Source: Limnoraphis robusta CS-951 (GTDB lineage Bacteria; Cyanobacteriota; Cyanobacteriia; Cyanobacteriales; Microcoleaceae). From it: a stretch of DNA of 11,522 nt. The notes beneath the pieces were generated by a model. That model had not been told where the DNA came from, made no database searches, and worked only from the letters and a program-made list of their open reading frames with translations. The stretch spans positions 1 through 11,522 of the forward strand of contig NZ_LATL02000162.1 of the NCBI RefSeq assembly GCF_000972705.2, given 5' to 3'. The position numbers were made by a program, and so were the translations under genes. This document shows positions 6,579-11,522 of this stretch, piece by piece (positions within the stretch are counted from its first letter, which is position 1; each line of letters starts with the position of its first letter).

Positions 6579-7805
6579 GTGCATATAGCTTGGCTTGGAA
6601 AAAAATCACCGTTTTGTGGGAATGTTACCTATTCGAGAGAAGTCACCAACAGCCTATTAGACCGAGGATATCAAGTCAGTTTCCTCCATTTTGCCTCAGA
6701 ACTCTCTAACGCTGAACGTCGAGAGGAATGGCCGGTAGAAAATGGGAAATGGAAAATCGGGACTCAGAATTGGCCGTTGGGTAGCGAGGGGCGGACATCC
6801 CCTGTGATGACTCAAGAAGTTCCTCTGCCTTGTCTGTACAAATCCCAAATCTATACCATTCCCACGTTCAAATCGAGTAAGGTCTTAATGCAGTCGTTGC
6901 GACAATTGAAACCCGATTTGGTTCATGCGTCGTTAACGCTATCACCGCTCGATTTTGTGCTTCCCGAAATTTGTGAGGAACTGAATCTGCCCTTGGTGGC
7001 GACTTTTCATCCACCTTTTGATCGCAAACTTCGTAATTTGACATCGGGAACCCAACACCTGATGTATCAAATTTATGCCCCTTTTCTGGCAAATTACGAT
7101 TCTGTAATTGTCTTTTCACAAATTCAACGAGATTTGTTAGTCCGGTTGGGTGTCTCTCAACAAAAAGTTGTGGTCATTCCCAATGGGGTTGATGAACTGA
7201 AATATTCTCCAGGGCCATCACGTCTGAAATCTCAACTCAAAACAGAGCGAGTGTTTGTCTATCAAGGTCGCCTCGCCCCTGAAAAAAATGTTGAGTCTCT
7301 CCTCAAAGCTTGGAAAAAGTTGGAAATGGGGCGAGATTCTCGATTGGTGATTGTTGGGGATGGGCCGCTAGCGACGTCGTTACAGATGTACTATGGCCTC
7401 GAAGATGGCATAATCTGGTTAGGCTTTGTTGGGGATGAAGACCAACGCATTGAAATTTTACGGGGAGCTGATGTCTTTATTTTACCCTCTTTAGTCGAGG
7501 GGTTATCGCTATCATTACTTGAAGCAATGGCTTGTGGTGTCGCCTGTATTGCCACAGATGCAGGGGCTGATGGAGAAGTCCTCGAAGGAGGGGCTGGAAT
7601 CGTCTTAGAAACCCACGCTGTAGCGACTCAGTTGCGAACTTTATTACCCCTGTTTCGAGATCATCGAGAGTTAACCACGCTCTTAGGATACAAAGCTCGT
7701 CAGCGTGTCTTAGAACGGTATACACTCAGTCGGAATATTACGCAAATGGAACAGTTGTATGCTGAGATTGTCCAACAAAAGCACTTAACCTACCCGCGTT
7801 GGTAA
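6579..7805 (+). CDS. GT4-family (GT-B fold) glycosyltransferase
   Basis: A 408-residue group 1 glycosyltransferase that transfers a sugar from a nucleotide-sugar donor; the acceptor is unknown, perhaps a lipid or cell-surface polysaccharide. The N-terminal Rossmann half starts MHIAWLGKKSPFCGNVTYSREV and includes KPDLVHASLTLSPLD and VATFHPPFD. The donor half shows VVVIPNGVD (197-205), VFVYQGRLAPEKNVESLLKA (225-244), LVIVGDGP and the EX7E motif as E307/E315 in VEGLSLSLLEAMACG. The GTG at 6579 is the first possible start, because an in-frame TGA lies two codons upstream (6573). Residues 47-80 look like an in-frame repeat insertion. No polysaccharide cluster surrounds it; the nearest neighbours are the MFS gene and a GUN4-domain gene. 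Confidence 0.9.
   Translation: MHIAWLGKKSPFCGNVTYSREVTNSLLDRGYQVSFLHFASELSNAERREEWPVENGKWKIGTQNWPLGSEGRTSPVMTQEVPLPCLYKSQIYTIPTFKSSKVLMQSLRQLKPDLVHASLTLSPLDFVLPEICEELNLPLVATFHPPFDRKLRNLTSGTQHLMYQIYAPFLANYDSVIVFSQIQRDLLVRLGVSQQKVVVIPNGVDELKYSPGPSRLKSQLKTERVFVYQGRLAPEKNVESLLKAWKKLEMGRDSRLVIVGDGPLATSLQMYYGLEDGIIWLGFVGDEDQRIEILRGADVFILPSLVEGLSLSLLEAMACGVACIATDAGADGEVLEGGAGIVLETHAVATQLRTLLPLFRDHRELTTLLGYKARQRVLERYTLSRNITQMEQLYAEIVQQKHLTYPRW
6720..6818 (+). repeat. Repeat-like in-frame insertion inside the glycosyltransferase gene
   Basis: This segment has features of cyanobacterial intergenic repeats: AAAATGGGAAATGGAAAATC, two GGCC-anchored stretches each ending in GGTAG, and the inverted repeat AGGGG-CGGACAT-CCCCT near 6789-6805. 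It encodes residues of about 47-80 (including GSEGRTSPV), which do not resemble a glycosyltransferase core. The frame stays open on both sides. The edges are approximate. Confidence 0.55.
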
Positions 7806-7820
7806 GTCGCTATCTGTTTT

Positions 7821-7917
7821 CCCCGATGCTTTCGGCCAATCGAACTCGGAGTTGCTAACTTTCTGTTAAAAAGGGATTCCGCGATTGGGGTTGAACTCTC
7901 GGGGGAGATGTTAGCAA
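7821..7917 (+). promoter_or_regulatory. Structured leader with possible pseudoknot upstream of the GUN4-domain gene
   Basis: Perfectly complementary segments nest here. CCCCGA (7821-7826) pairs with TCGGGG (7899-7904); CCAATCG (7836-7842) with CGATTGG (7882-7888); CGGA (7847-7850) with TCCG (7878-7881). The apical loop holds TTGCTAAC (7852-7859), which matches GTTAGCAA (7910-7917) just outside the stem, an H-type pseudoknot. TCTC-GGGG-GAGA (7897-7908) is a competing small hairpin. The structure ends 36 nt before the ATG at 7954. It could be a cis-regulatory RNA or part of the upstream gene's 3' end; no known riboswitch or ribozyme is recognised. Confidence 0.4.
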
Positions 7918-7953
7918 ACCGACGATGAATGATAGCTAATCACGATAGGATTG

Positions 7954-8649
7954 ATGGTGAACCGAGAACGAATAATTGTTGTCTTGGGGGTTGTCAGTGC
8001 GATTGCTTCTCTGGTGATTGGGATGGCTAGAACGGCAACTGTATCTGAACTTCCGCACAAAAAACCTGACTATGAACGACTCTCAAAAATGTTAGCTGCT
8101 GGTGCTTTTCTCAAAGCAGACAGACAAACTTATCGGATGATGTTGATGGTGCTTCAGAAATATCCCGATCAGCTCTCGAAATCGGTTTATTTGACTGAAG
8201 GGGATATTGCTAAATTTCCCTGTGAAGATTTACTCAAGATTGATCAACTCTGGGATCAATATAGTCGAGGGAAATTTAGCTTTAGAACTCAGCAGAAAAT
8301 TTGGATGAATCTTCAACATCGTCAGATTTCAAAATCATTGAGTCTATCAGAATTATTTGAATATTATGCCCAAGAAGTCAACTGGAGATCGGCTCAAAGT
8401 TGGAAATCCTACGAGGAATTAACCTTTGATTTTCAGGCAAATCCCGGACATTTACCTGCCCTAGCTTCAGGGGGTTCCGTAACAAAAGATGTTCAGGTGA
8501 AAGATTTCAAGCAAAAAACGGATGTGCCGCTTTGGGGATTTAACGTTAACTGTGTTCGAGCCAATCAAGATGAGCCGTTGATGAAATGTACACCAAATCT
8601 CAGTCCGGCTATTTTTTCTCGTTTAGCAAGTTGTCAACTTAAAAAGTGA
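7954..8649 (+). CDS. Membrane-anchored GUN4-domain protein
   Basis: A 231-residue protein. Residues 6-25 form one hydrophobic segment after MVNRER, a membrane anchor or signal peptide. Residues 40-170 match the GUN4 domain: DYERLSKMLAAGAFLKADRQTYRMML, then FPCEDLLKIDQLWDQYSRGKFSFRTQQKIW, VNW and NPGHLPAL. GUN4 proteins bind protoporphyrin IX and its Mg form and stimulate Mg-chelatase; many cyanobacteria have further GUN4-domain proteins of unknown role. This one is probably such a paralogue, since the canonical protein lacks a membrane anchor. Four cysteines (C90, C200, C212, C227) could form disulfides if the domain is exported. Start: ATG at 7954 with GGA 3 nt upstream; TTG at 7951 and GTG at 7957 are alternatives. 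Its 3' end overlaps the inserted tnpB by 27 nt. Confidence 0.8.
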   Translation: MVNRERIIVVLGVVSAIASLVIGMARTATVSELPHKKPDYERLSKMLAAGAFLKADRQTYRMMLMVLQKYPDQLSKSVYLTEGDIAKFPCEDLLKIDQLWDQYSRGKFSFRTQQKIWMNLQHRQISKSLSLSELFEYYAQEVNWRSAQSWKSYEELTFDFQANPGHLPALASGGSVTKDVQVKDFKQKTDVPLWGFNVNCVRANQDEPLMKCTPNLSPAIFSRLASCQLKK

Positions 8650-10059
8650 TGTACCTACAAGTCGCGCTTGCGCTTTCAGTGTAGGCTTCTGATACTCAAA
8701 AAGAGCGCTCAGAACTTCCTTTGAGGTACTTTTAGTAATAGATTCAACAATTACAGGCTTCCCTCTACGGCGTTTTATAGTCGGGAACACATCCAGCCCG
8801 ACTCTTTTTATGTTAATTGATGCGTTAACGTCCCTATCAACAATTAACTTTAATTCCAAATCAAAATACTCCCGAATATTTCGGTCAGTAAATACAAATT
8901 CATCTCGATAAGAAAGAAGCTGAGATGTATAGTTAGGCTTGACTTCGACAACAGTAGCGTTAGCTTTTGCGGCTACCTGACCTAGCACGTCAAAAAACTG
9001 ACCAAAAGCGGCATCTAACCAAGACTTGTTAAGTCCAGACTTGGAAGATTGACCATTGGAAATAAAGGTTCCATTCTGATCAACTTTAGATGGATTTCGA
9101 CGGGTCAATCCTTTAAGGTCTAGCTTCTCACAAAAAAAGAATTTTTTACCCGTATGTACCAGTTTATAAGCAGTTTTGTACTGAAAGTCTTTACGACTTC
9201 TGGCTATGCTTTGATGAACACGGGCTTCTTTTTTTGCTAGCTTTCGTCTGGCTTTGCTGCCTTGATTGCGCTTGTTTTTGCGCTGCGATACTGCGGTTAA
9301 TTTGTCTTGATTTCGACGCAATGGCTTAAGGGATGGGAGTTTTTCACCATCGGAGGTTGCCAAATAAAAATCTCTGTCCAAGACTGCATCTATCCCTATT
9401 GAATTTTCCCAGGTTGCCTCAATATTATCTGGGGTGAACTTGGGTACAGATTTGTCCTCTAAACTGAGACTGCAATACCATCCATCTGCTTTCTTGGTTA
9501 TTGATAGCTGTTTCAAGATTGAACGCGACGGCATTGCTCTGTGTGTTTTCAGTTTAATGAAACCGATTTTAGGAATTTTCACGAACAACCATTTTCCGTT
9601 AATGGTGCAAAACTTTAACCAAGAATCATCGGCATCTGGGAAGTTTAATGTCCGGTATCTGGCAGCATTTTTAAACCGAGGTTTTCCACTTCGCTTTCCG
9701 TTCTTGTCACCCGCAATAAATCTGTCAAAAGATTTTTGAACCCTTTTACAAACATCCTGAAGCACGCTTGAATAAACTTCAGTGAAATCTATCAACTCCC
9801 CAGACCAATCAACCTTAACCAAGTCTTGTTTGAGAACTGGTAGCTGTTTTTTCTGATTGTAGAAGTTTGGTTGTTCTTTGAGAACGGGTAAATGGCAGAT
9901 TAACAGGCAAGCGTTCACAGGGCATCGATTTTGCTCCCACCAGTCAAACCGTTCGCCCAACATTCGGTTGTACCAGTATCGACAAACTCTGAGCCATCGG
10001 TTCAGTGTGACAGTTTGTTGAGTCTCTGGATATAGTCGATACTGGTATGTGTACTTCAT
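8623..10059 (-). CDS. tnpB: TnpB of the IS605-type element (zinc-finger-less variant)
   Basis: A 478-residue TnpB, the RNA-guided nuclease that helps retain the element by cutting empty donor sites. The N-terminal helix-turn-helix region is normal (YQYRLYPETQQ, CRYWYNRML). The RuvC triad is present: D224 in GIDAVL, E311 in FFFCEKLDLKGL, and D408/D410 in VDRDVNASINIKR. KPNYTSQ is followed by LLSYRDEFVFTDRNIREYFD, where other TnpBs have two CxxC pairs; none of the four cysteines remains, though reading frame and spacing are kept. The last residues (roughly LFKLTTC) are probably read from the invaded GUN4 gene, antisense to its 3' end. The ATG at 10059 has no ribosome site. Confidence 0.9.
   Translation of the reverse strand: MKYTYQYRLYPETQQTVTLNRWLRVCRYWYNRMLGERFDWWEQNRCPVNACLLICHLPVLKEQPNFYNQKKQLPVLKQDLVKVDWSGELIDFTEVYSSVLQDVCKRVQKSFDRFIAGDKNGKRSGKPRFKNAARYRTLNFPDADDSWLKFCTINGKWLFVKIPKIGFIKLKTHRAMPSRSILKQLSITKKADGWYCSLSLEDKSVPKFTPDNIEATWENSIGIDAVLDRDFYLATSDGEKLPSLKPLRRNQDKLTAVSQRKNKRNQGSKARRKLAKKEARVHQSIARSRKDFQYKTAYKLVHTGKKFFFCEKLDLKGLTRRNPSKVDQNGTFISNGQSSKSGLNKSWLDAAFGQFFDVLGQVAAKANATVVEVKPNYTSQLLSYRDEFVFTDRNIREYFDLELKLIVDRDVNASINIKRVGLDVFPTIKRRRGKPVIVESITKSTSKEVLSALFEYQKPTLKAQARLVGTSLFKLTTC
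8628..8640. repeat. Dyad AAGTTG-T-CAACTT at the element/host junction
   Basis: A perfect 6-bp inverted repeat around one T lies in the overlap of the GUN4 and tnpB 3' ends, just outside the presumed element tip. It could help end transcription from either side, but the loop is too short for a normal RNA hairpin without melting pairs. Confidence 0.3.
8654..8685 (-). ncRNA. Right-end hairpin, likely 3' part of the TnpB omega-RNA
   Basis: CCTACA (8654-8659) and TGTAGG (8680-8685) are perfect complements enclosing a GC-rich loop (AAGCGCAAGCGCG on the minus strand). In IS200/IS605 elements the right-end hairpin is bound by TnpA and also forms the 3' end of the omega-RNA scaffold transcribed with tnpB. 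The guide would be the sequence immediately past the element tip, here the GUN4 gene end. The RNA's 5' boundary is not visible. Confidence 0.5.
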
Positions 10060-10075
10060 CGGTGTTGGCTTTTTG

Positions 10076-10106
10076 ATTACACTGATTATAGCAGGTAAGG
10101 TGTAAT
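10076..10106. promoter_or_regulatory. Inverted repeat between divergent tnpB and tnpA
   Basis: ATTACAC (10076-10082) and GTGTAAT (10100-10106) form a perfect 7-bp inverted repeat with a 17-nt spacer. They occupy most of the 51-nt gap from which both transposon genes must be transcribed. The position suits an operator or overlapping promoters. A weak AAGG (10097-10100) precedes tnpA. Confidence 0.4.
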
Positions 10107-10110
10107 TCTT

Positions 10111-10527
10111 ATGAATAATGATTTTTTATCAAGGGGTCGGTCTGTCTCTGACTTAAAAGCGCATTTGGTGCTGACGACCAAGTACAGGCGTAAAGTGTTT
10201 ACTGGCGAGATGATTAGCCGTTTGCATGAGATTTTTGAAAACTTGCTCAATCAACAAGACTGCAAGTTGGTAAGTTTTGATGGAGAAAAAGACCATGTTC
10301 ATCTGCTTTTTCAGTATCATCCAGATATTCATTTGAGCAAGCTTGTTAATTCGTTAAAGAGTGTTTCAAGCCGAAAAATCAGAGTAGAGTTTGGCGAACA
10401 ATTAACCGAAATCTACTTGAAAAAACCTGTGTTGTGGAACAGTTCTTACTTTGTGGCTAGTTGTGGGGGTGTTACGATTTCTACTCTCAAAAAATATATT
10501 CAAAACCAAAACTCCCCTGACGAATGA
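10111..10527 (+). CDS. tnpA: IS200/IS605-family Y1 (HUH) transposase TnpA
   Basis: A 138-residue REP-associated/IS200-type single-strand transposase that cuts and joins single-stranded element ends as a dimer, usually on the lagging-strand template. The HUH motif is DHVHLLF with H62 and H64; the catalytic tyrosine is Y129 in LKKYIQNQ. The start region HLVLTTKYRRKVF and the core LVNSLKSVSSRKIR and LWNSSYFVASCGG are standard. The length is normal and no key residue is missing, so it should be active. It is divergent from tnpB across 51 nt. The ATG at 10111 follows AAGG with an 11-nt wait, a weak site. Confidence 0.93.
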   Translation: MNNDFLSRGRSVSDLKAHLVLTTKYRRKVFTGEMISRLHEIFENLLNQQDCKLVSFDGEKDHVHLLFQYHPDIHLSKLVNSLKSVSSRKIRVEFGEQLTEIYLKKPVLWNSSYFVASCGGVTISTLKKYIQNQNSPDE

Positions 10528-10569
10528 ATCAAGTCCCTGTGCAAAATTCATCCCACGCTACGTCTGACG

Positions 10570-10593
10570 ACACGCTTCGCGAACACGCTTCGC
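10570..10593. repeat. Tandem ACACGCTTCGC repeat in the IS left end
   Basis: ACACGCTTCGC occurs at 10570-10580 and 10583-10593, a 13-bp period. The junction creates the palindrome TTCGCGAA (10576-10583). CCCAC (10552-10556) and GTGGG (10602-10606) flank the block and can pair. The location between the tnpA stop and the element tip suggests a TnpA-binding or folding role. Confidence 0.45.
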
Positions 10594-10606
10594 TTTGAGA
10601 GGTGGG

Positions 10607-10624
10607 GCTTCTTTTGCCGGAAGC
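10607..10624. repeat. Hairpin GCTTC/GAAGC, candidate IS left-end subterminal hairpin
   Basis: A 5-bp perfect stem with an 8-nt loop sits where the subterminal TnpA-recognition hairpin of an IS605-type left end should be. The stem is short; the assignment rests mainly on position. Confidence 0.35.
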
Positions 10625-10650
10625 TAATTTTATTTGTTGAATTACCCGAA

Positions 10651-10681
10651 AAAAGGGACACCCCGAAGAGTGAACCCTTTT
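10651..10681 (-). terminator. Rho-independent terminator of the stress-protein gene
   Basis: AAAAGGG (10651-10657) pairs with CCCTTTT (10675-10681), with inner CAC/GTG pairs after a small internal loop. Read on the minus strand the 3' arm ends CCCTTTTTTC, a run of six T, 48 nt past the stop at 10729. On the plus strand the T-run is shorter, so the minus-strand gene is the better owner. Confidence 0.65.
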
Positions 10682-10728
10682 CAGAAAAGTATTCCTCGAG
10701 GTTCCCTAATTTCAGTGGTTTTTAATGA

Positions 10729-11322
10729 CTAATCTAAGCGGGGATGGCGGTCGGTTCCCCCATTGAGATCAGGTGCATTATAGATCCCAAATTCGTTGAT
10801 TCCAGCATCACGCATAATCGCTTCAGCTTGAACTAATTGAGCGTCTGTTCCACTAACCATTAACAAGTAATCACCTGCTTTGACGCGATTTTCATAGACT
10901 TTTGCATTATCTTCTGGAATTCCCATTCCCGTTAATGATCCCACCAGTCCTCCCGTCAAAGCACCAATACCTGCACCGGCTGCGGTTGTTCCTAATGCAG
11001 ATAATTCTCCGGCAACGAGCGCTGGCCCTACTCCCGGAATTGCCAAGCTCCCTAAACCAACGAGTAAACCTGTGATACCACCTAAAACGGTACCTGTTAC
11101 TGCACCAATTCCCGCACCTTCAGACGCTTCGTTTCCTTCTCCATGATCTCTAATTTCGTCGGCCCCTTCAACGTCATCAATGTTTCGGGCAATTAAGGAA
11201 ACTCGATTCATATCATAATTGGCATCTTTAAATTTACGAATTGCTCTCTCGATATCATGGCGATCTTTGAAAACGCCTACAGCACGTCTGTAAAGCTCAG
11301 TACCTTCAGTAGTAGCTCTCAT
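10729..11322 (-). CDS. General stress protein (GSP17M/YflT-like), glycine-rich
   Basis: A 197-residue protein. Residues 10-60 (YRRAVGVFKDRHDIERAIRKFKDANYDMNRVSLIAR) match the general stress protein 17M-like alpha/beta domain. Residues 69-135 are a Gly/Ala-rich hydrophobic stretch with repeated GAxxG and GLxxG patterns, able to form a membrane hairpin. Residues 136-182 (PEDNAKVYENRVKAGDYLLMVSG, AEAIMRDAGINEFGIY) are a second small alpha/beta unit, usual in this family. The biochemical function is unknown; relatives are induced by general stress. Start choice: GAGG at 11329-11332 lies six bases before ATG 11322, while the ATG at 11334 would overlap that ribosome site. It has its own terminator and appears to be transcribed alone. 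Confidence 0.85.
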   Translation of the reverse strand: MRATTEGTELYRRAVGVFKDRHDIERAIRKFKDANYDMNRVSLIARNIDDVEGADEIRDHGEGNEASEGAGIGAVTGTVLGGITGLLVGLGSLAIPGVGPALVAGELSALGTTAAGAGIGALTGGLVGSLTGMGIPEDNAKVYENRVKAGDYLLMVSGTDAQLVQAEAIMRDAGINEFGIYNAPDLNGGTDRHPRLD

Positions 11323-11328
11323 TGTTAA

Positions 11329-11332
11329 CCTC
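11329..11332 (-). promoter_or_regulatory. Shine-Dalgarno deciding the stress-protein start
   Basis: GAGG on the minus strand lies six bases before the ATG at 11322. It overlaps the alternative upstream ATG (11334), so the shorter 197-residue product is preferred. Confidence 0.6.
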
Positions 11333-11334
11333 AT

Positions 11335-11522
11335 CGATTTCGACTCTTATCCCTAAGATCCCTCAATTTCATCGCTTTCACATCCCTCTCGGGTAACAGT
11401 TGGGTCTAGAGACTAATCTATAAAAAGGAATAAATTTCTGTGCGGCAATTCTCTCTAAAGAGGGTAGATTTAGGTAAAATTATTAATAATATCTCTGAAG
11501 GATGAACGATCAATATAAATAA
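11335..11522. other. Upstream region of the stress-protein gene
   Basis: These 188 nt contain no gene I can support. They should carry the promoter of the minus-strand gene, but no well-spaced -35/-10 pair is seen. A 12-bp palindrome, ATTATTAATAAT, lies at 11479-11490 in AT-rich DNA. Confidence 0.4.

Larger units (their letters stand above)
8645..10625. mobile_element. IS605-type (IS200/IS605 family) insertion sequence, apparently intact
   Basis: Divergent genes for a Y1/HUH transposase (plus) and TnpB (minus) share a 51-nt promoter gap, the IS605 arrangement. Such elements move as single-stranded circles, have subterminal hairpins rather than terminal inverted repeats, and make no target duplication. 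The right end (tnpB side) is near 8645-8654, beside the CCTACA/TGTAGG hairpin. The left end (tnpA side) probably lies near 10600-10640, beside hairpin GCTTC/GAAGC at 10607-10624. Both reading frames are full length, so transposition seems possible. The tips are approximate. Confidence 0.75.
10528..10728. other. IS left end and flank before the stress-protein gene
   Basis: These 201 nt hold the left end of the IS605-type element (direct repeats and hairpins up to about 10625), then AT-rich host DNA and the terminator of the minus-strand gene. No gene is seen here. If the element is removed in thought, the GUN4 frame could run into the flank near 10625 and stop shortly after. Confidence 0.5.

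Noticed and set aside
6506..6709. A 67-codon GTG frame with a GGAT-like site upstream of the glycosyltransferase
   Set aside because: It overlaps the well-supported glycosyltransferase start in another frame and the peptide has no recognisable features.
7821..7917. Leader fold as an HDV-like ribozyme
   Set aside because: The order of stem and pseudoknot strands is loosely similar, but there is no cytosine in the joiner before the last pseudoknot strand and the first stem does not begin with the usual G-rich strand.
9434..9739. A 101-codon frame on the plus strand inside tnpB
   Set aside because: It is antisense to a strongly supported gene and its translation resembles no protein family.
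28..10625. A composite transposon bounded by the two IS elements
   Set aside because: The elements belong to different families (IS607 serine and IS605 Y1), share no ends, and the DNA between holds ordinary cellular genes and HIP1 sites.
11502..11522. A six-codon frame (MNDQYK) after GAAGG at the window end
   Set aside because: It is too short to support and has a stop codon at the last bases.

Overview
The window looks like chromosome from a filamentous cyanobacterium of the Planktothrix/Lyngbya/Oscillatoria kind. The evidence is four copies of the cyanobacterial palindrome GCGATCGC (3934-3941, 4347-4354, 4944-4951, 5761-5768), a PrxQ-type peroxiredoxin, a GUN4-domain protein, the deoC-recO gene pair, and families of short GC-rich intergenic repeats. 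The genus is an inference; the phylum is well supported.

Layout. (1) 1-1215: a broken IS607-type element. The 5' third of its serine recombinase gene is joined out of frame to the 3' two thirds of its tnpB. (2) 1220-2761, minus strand: an ACR3/bile-acid-symporter-like transporter and a PrxQ/Bcp peroxiredoxin, separated by a perfect 18-bp palindrome that probably terminates the peroxiredoxin transcript. (3) 2762-3037: a divergent promoter region with GC-rich repeats. (4) 3038-4651, plus strand: deoC and recO, 12 nt apart. (5) 4942-7805, plus strand: an MFS exporter and a GT4 glycosyltransferase; the latter carries a repeat-like in-frame insertion. (6) 7954-8649: a membrane-anchored GUN4-domain protein, preceded by a leader in which nested stems and a pseudoknot can be drawn. 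(7) 8623-about 10625: an apparently intact IS605-type element with divergent tnpA (Y1/HUH) and tnpB, inserted exactly at the 3' end of the GUN4 gene. (8) 10729-11322, minus strand: a glycine-rich general-stress-like protein with its own terminator.

The cellular genes are mostly housekeeping or stress functions (nucleoside catabolism, recombinational repair, peroxide removal, efflux, glycosylation, tetrapyrrole-related regulation). They do not form one pathway. I see no CRISPR array, tRNA, rRNA or toxin-antitoxin pair, and no clear new multi-gene system. The most promising leads are the structured leader of the GUN4 gene, the repeat-derived insertion in the glycosyltransferase, and the two TnpB genes: one decapitated, and one intact but lacking the zinc-finger cysteines and overlapping its target gene.
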